Positions 61,585-64,000 of a DNA stretch of 64,000 bases are shown in pieces. Below the pieces are notes generated by a model. It was not told the DNA's origin. It worked only from the letters and a program-made list of their open reading frames with translations, and searched no databases. Source of the DNA: Pseudomonas oryzagri (GTDB lineage Bacteria > Pseudomonadota > Gammaproteobacteria > Pseudomonadales > Pseudomonadaceae). The stretch covers positions 1 to 64,000 of the forward strand of contig NZ_JAJHPU010000041.1 of NCBI RefSeq assembly GCF_020831405.1, given 5' to 3'. A program made the translations under genes and the position numbers. Numbering within the stretch: position 1 is the first letter of the stretch; each line of letters begins with the position of its first letter.

Positions 61585-64000
61585 TCAGGCCGTCGGCTGG
61601 CAGAGCTGCACCACCGGGATCGCGCGGGCGGTGAGGCGCTCGCGCAGCGCCGCGGCCTGCTCGCGGACCCTGGCCAGAGCGCGTTCCTTGACGTGGCCGT
61701 AGCCGCGGATCTGCGCCGGCAGCTCGGCCAGCGCCACGGCGCTGGCGTAGTTGGCCGGGCTGAGCGCGCCGAGCAGCAGCTCGACGTCCTGCTCGAACTC
61801 GGCGATCAGCGCGCGCTCCAGCTTGCGCTCGGCGCTGTGGCCGAACGGATCGAGAACGCTGCCGCGCAGGAACTTGCCGCGCGCCAGCACGGCGAAGGCC
61901 TTGAGCAGCCACGGGCCGAATTCGCGCTTGCGCGGCTCGCCGGTGGTGGGATCGGTCTTGCACAGCCAAGACGGCGCCAGGTGGAACTGCAGGCGGTAGT
62001 CGCCCTGGAACTGCGCCTCGAGCTGGCGGACGAACTCGCCGTCGCTGTACAGGCGCGCCACCTCGTACTCGTCCTTGTAGGCCAAGAGCTTGTGGTAGCT
62101 GCGCGCCACCGCCTGGGACAAGCGCTGCGCCGGATCGCGGTCGGCGGCGCGCACGCGCTCGACCAGCTTCCGGTAGCGCGCGGCGTAGGCGGCATCCTGG
62201 TAGGCGGTCAGGCGCGCCACGCGGTCGGCGACGATCTCGTCGAGACTCTCGCAGCGCGGCGCCTCGACCACCTTGGGTTTGGCCAGTTGTTCGACGGCGG
62301 CCAGATCGAAGGCGGCGCGGCGGCCCCACAGGAAGGCCTGCTGGTTGAGTTTGACGGCCACGCCGTTGAGTTCGATGGCCTTGGCGATGGCCTCGGCGGA
62401 CACCGGCACCAGGCCCATCTGATACGCATGACCGAGCATAAACAGGTTGCTGGCGATGCTGTCGCCGAGCAGCGCGGTGGCCAGGCGGGTGGCGTCGACG
62501 AAGTGGGTCTTGGCCGCGCCGACCGCCTCCACCAGCGCCTCGCGCATGGCCGCGCCGGGCACCTCGGCGTCCGGATTGCGGGTGAACTCGGCGGTGGCGG
62601 CCTCATGGCTGTTGATCACCGCGTGGGCGATCTTGTCGTTCAGTTTGGCCAGCGCCTCCTCGCTGGCCGCCACCACCAGGTCGCAGCCGAGCAGCAGGTC
62701 GGTTTCGCCGGCGGCGATGCGCACCGCGTAGATGTCGTCCTGCTTGGCGGCGATGCGGATGTGGCTGATCACCGGGCCGAACTTCTGCGCGAGACCGGCC
62801 TGGTCGAGCACGGTGCAGCCCTTGCCCTCCAGGTGCGCGGCCATGCCGAGCAGGGCGCCGACGGTGGTCACCCCGCTGCCGCCGACGCCGGGCAGCAGGA
62901 TGTTCCACGGCCGATCCAGTGCCGGTTGCTGCGGCTCCGGCAGCTCGGCGAACTGGGCGTTGCGGCCCTGCGCCTCCGGCTGGCGCAGCTCGCCGCCGTG
63001 CACGGTGACGAAGCTCGGGCAGAAGCCCTCGACGCAGCTGAAGTCCTTGTTGCAGGCGTTCTGGTCGATCTGCCGCTTGCGGCCCAGTTCGGTCTCCAGC
63101 GGCAGCACCGACAGGCAGTTGGACTTCACGCTGCAGTCGCCGCAGCCCTCGCACACCGCCGGGTTGATAAAGGCGCGCTTCTGCGGATCGACCAGCTTGC
63201 CGCGCTTGCGCCGGCGGCGCTTCTCGGTGGCGCAGGTCTGGTCGTAGAGGATCACCGACACGCCCTTGAACTCGCGCAGCTCGCGCTGCACGGCGTCCAG
63301 CTCGCGGCGGTGGTGGAAGCTGACGATAGGCGCAAAGCCGGCGCGGCTCGGGTACTTGTCCGGCTCGTCGGAGACCAGGGCGATACGCTTCACCCCCTCG
63401 GCGAACACCTGCTGGCTGAGCTGGTCGATGCGCAGCTCGCCGTCGATCGGCTGGCCGCCGGTCATCGCCACCGCGTCGTTGTAGAGGATCTTGTAGGTGA
63501 TATTGACCCCCGCCGCGACTGCTGCCCGTAGGGCCAGCTGGCCGGAGTGGAAGTAGGTGCCGTCGCCGAGGTTCTGGAACACGTGCGGGGTGTCGGTGAA
63601 CGGCGCCTGGCCGATCCAGGTGGCGCCTTCGCCGCCCATCTGGGTGAAGGTGTCGGTGTTGCGGTCCATCCACTGGGTCATGTAGTGGCAGCCGATGCCG
63701 CCCAGCGCCCGGCTGCCCTCGGGCAGCTTGGTCGAGCTGTTGTGCGGGCAGCCCGAACAGAAGTGCGGGGTGCGCGCGGTGTGGTGCCTGGGCGCGGCCA
63801 GCGCGGCTTCCTTGGCGGCGAGGAAGGCCAGGCGTTCGTCGATCTGCGCGCTGGAGTAGATCGGCGCCAGGCGCCTGGCGATCACCCGGGCGATCATCGC
63901 CGGGGTCAGCTCGGCCAGGTTGGGCAGCAGGGAATGGCCGTCCTCGTCGAACTCGCCGACCACCCGCGGGCGCTTGTCCACCGGCCAGTTGTACAGCTGG
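61585..64000 (-). CDS. indolepyruvate:ferredoxin oxidoreductase, fused type (partial)
   Basis: C-terminal 800 or so residues of a large fused thiamine-dependent 2-oxoacid oxidoreductase; the start is beyond the right edge. Visible are the TPP-binding region ([26 protein letters not shown], then [16 protein letters not shown]), a ferredoxin-like cluster ([28 protein letters not shown]) and the gamma-type domain ([20 protein letters not shown]), ending in a helical C-terminal part. The family decarboxylates aryl or branched 2-oxoacids to acyl-CoA. It sits upstream of the leucine-type dehydrogenase and NSS transporter. Confidence 0.9.
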   Translation of the reverse strand, partial: QLYNWPVDKRPRVVGEFDEDGHSLLPNLAELTPAMIARVIARRLAPIYSSAQIDERLAFLAAKEAALAAPRHHTARTPHFCSGCPHNSSTKLPEGSRALGGIGCHYMTQWMDRNTDTFTQMGGEGATWIGQAPFTDTPHVFQNLGDGTYFHSGQLALRAAVAAGVNITYKILYNDAVAMTGGQPIDGELRIDQLSQQVFAEGVKRIALVSDEPDKYPSRAGFAPIVSFHHRRELDAVQRELREFKGVSVILYDQTCATEKRRRRKRGKLVDPQKRAFINPAVCEGCGDCSVKSNCLSVLPLETELGRKRQIDQNACNKDFSCVEGFCPSFVTVHGGELRQPEAQGRNAQFAELPEPQQPALDRPWNILLPGVGGSGVTTVGALLGMAAHLEGKGCTVLDQAGLAQKFGPVISHIRIAAKQDDIYAVRIAAGETDLLLGCDLVVAASEEALAKLNDKIAHAVINSHEAATAEFTRNPDAEVPGAAMREALVEAVGAAKTHFVDATRLATALLGDSIASNLFMLGHAYQMGLVPVSAEAIAKAIELNGVAVKLNQQAFLWGRRAAFDLAAVEQLAKPKVVEAPRCESLDEIVADRVARLTAYQDAAYAARYRKLVERVRAADRDPAQRLSQAVARSYHKLLAYKDEYEVARLYSDGEFVRQLEAQFQGDYRLQFHLAPSWLCKTDPTTGEPRKREFGPWLLKAFAVLARGKFLRGSVLDPFGHSAERKLERALIAEFEQDVELLLGALSPANYASAVALAELPAQIRGYGHVKERALARVREQAAALRERLTARAIPVVQLCQPTA

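Overview
The window reads as a chromosomal segment of a GC-rich Pseudomonas. Several gene blocks follow orders I remember from P. aeruginosa: bioD next to an acyl-CoA dehydrogenase; rsmY, LysR, MOSC-like protein and aminotransferase; ntrC, ntrB, glnA, thiI and typA; and creB, creC and creD. The species cannot be told from the sequence alone. No rRNA, tRNA, CRISPR array, transposase or prophage gene was found.

Layout. Positions 1-6.5 kb hold bioD, a large acyl-CoA dehydrogenase, the regulatory RNA RsmY with a perfect GacA-type upstream site, and the LysR/MOSC/aminotransferase block. Positions 6.5-34.4 kb form an accessory amine-catabolism island. It contains two FeaR-like AraC regulators, an amino acid/amine permease, a DadA/PuuB-type flavoenzyme with a cupin, a MoaF protein with two short-chain dehydrogenases, two paralogous porins, a phenylacetaldehyde-type dehydrogenase and a polyamine-type binding protein. 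It also contains a Tat-exported flavin amine dehydrogenase with its own cytochrome c and a TatA paralogue, a second-type tyrosyl-tRNA synthetase behind a Tyr-rich leader peptide, HpaB monooxygenase with two HpaC reductases, and an HpaA regulator. Positions 34.6-43.3 kb are the nitrogen core (ntrBC, glnA with sigma-54 promoters and NtrC boxes), thiI and typA. Positions 43.5-53.2 kb carry a mixed set: DUF2790, LysR, an iron-sulfur protein, a DUF1326/DUF2182 pair, AraC, hpaD, a YkgJ protein, fbp, DUF924 and a small lipoprotein. Positions 53.3-57.9 kb are the creBCD envelope-stress locus. Positions 58.1-64 kb hold an SPFH protein, an NSS transporter, a leucine-type dehydrogenase and a partial indolepyruvate:ferredoxin oxidoreductase.

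How the genes fit together. In the island, aromatic amines would enter through the porins and permease and be deaminated in the periplasm (NicA2-like enzyme plus cytochrome c) and in the cytoplasm (flavoenzyme). The aldehydes would be oxidised by the aldehyde dehydrogenase, and 4-hydroxyphenylacetate would be hydroxylated by HpaB/HpaC; hpaD, which opens the resulting catechol ring, lies 16.5 kb away. Four intergenic regions carry tandem 16-17 bp direct repeats with a period of 21-22 bp (consensus about TGGC-N9-GCAAG), the expected footprint of FeaR-like activators; two of these regions have back-to-back pairs serving divergent genes. The substrate itself is not determined by the sequence.

The most striking signals are: (1) the tyrS leader peptide with four Tyr codons, a terminator with competing structures, and a separate hairpin over the tyrS ribosome binding site; (2) the FeaR-like operator set; (3) the dedicated TatA with the Tat-exported amine dehydrogenase; (4) two copies of a palindromic intergenic element whose arms co-vary and whose internal module has changed arm.
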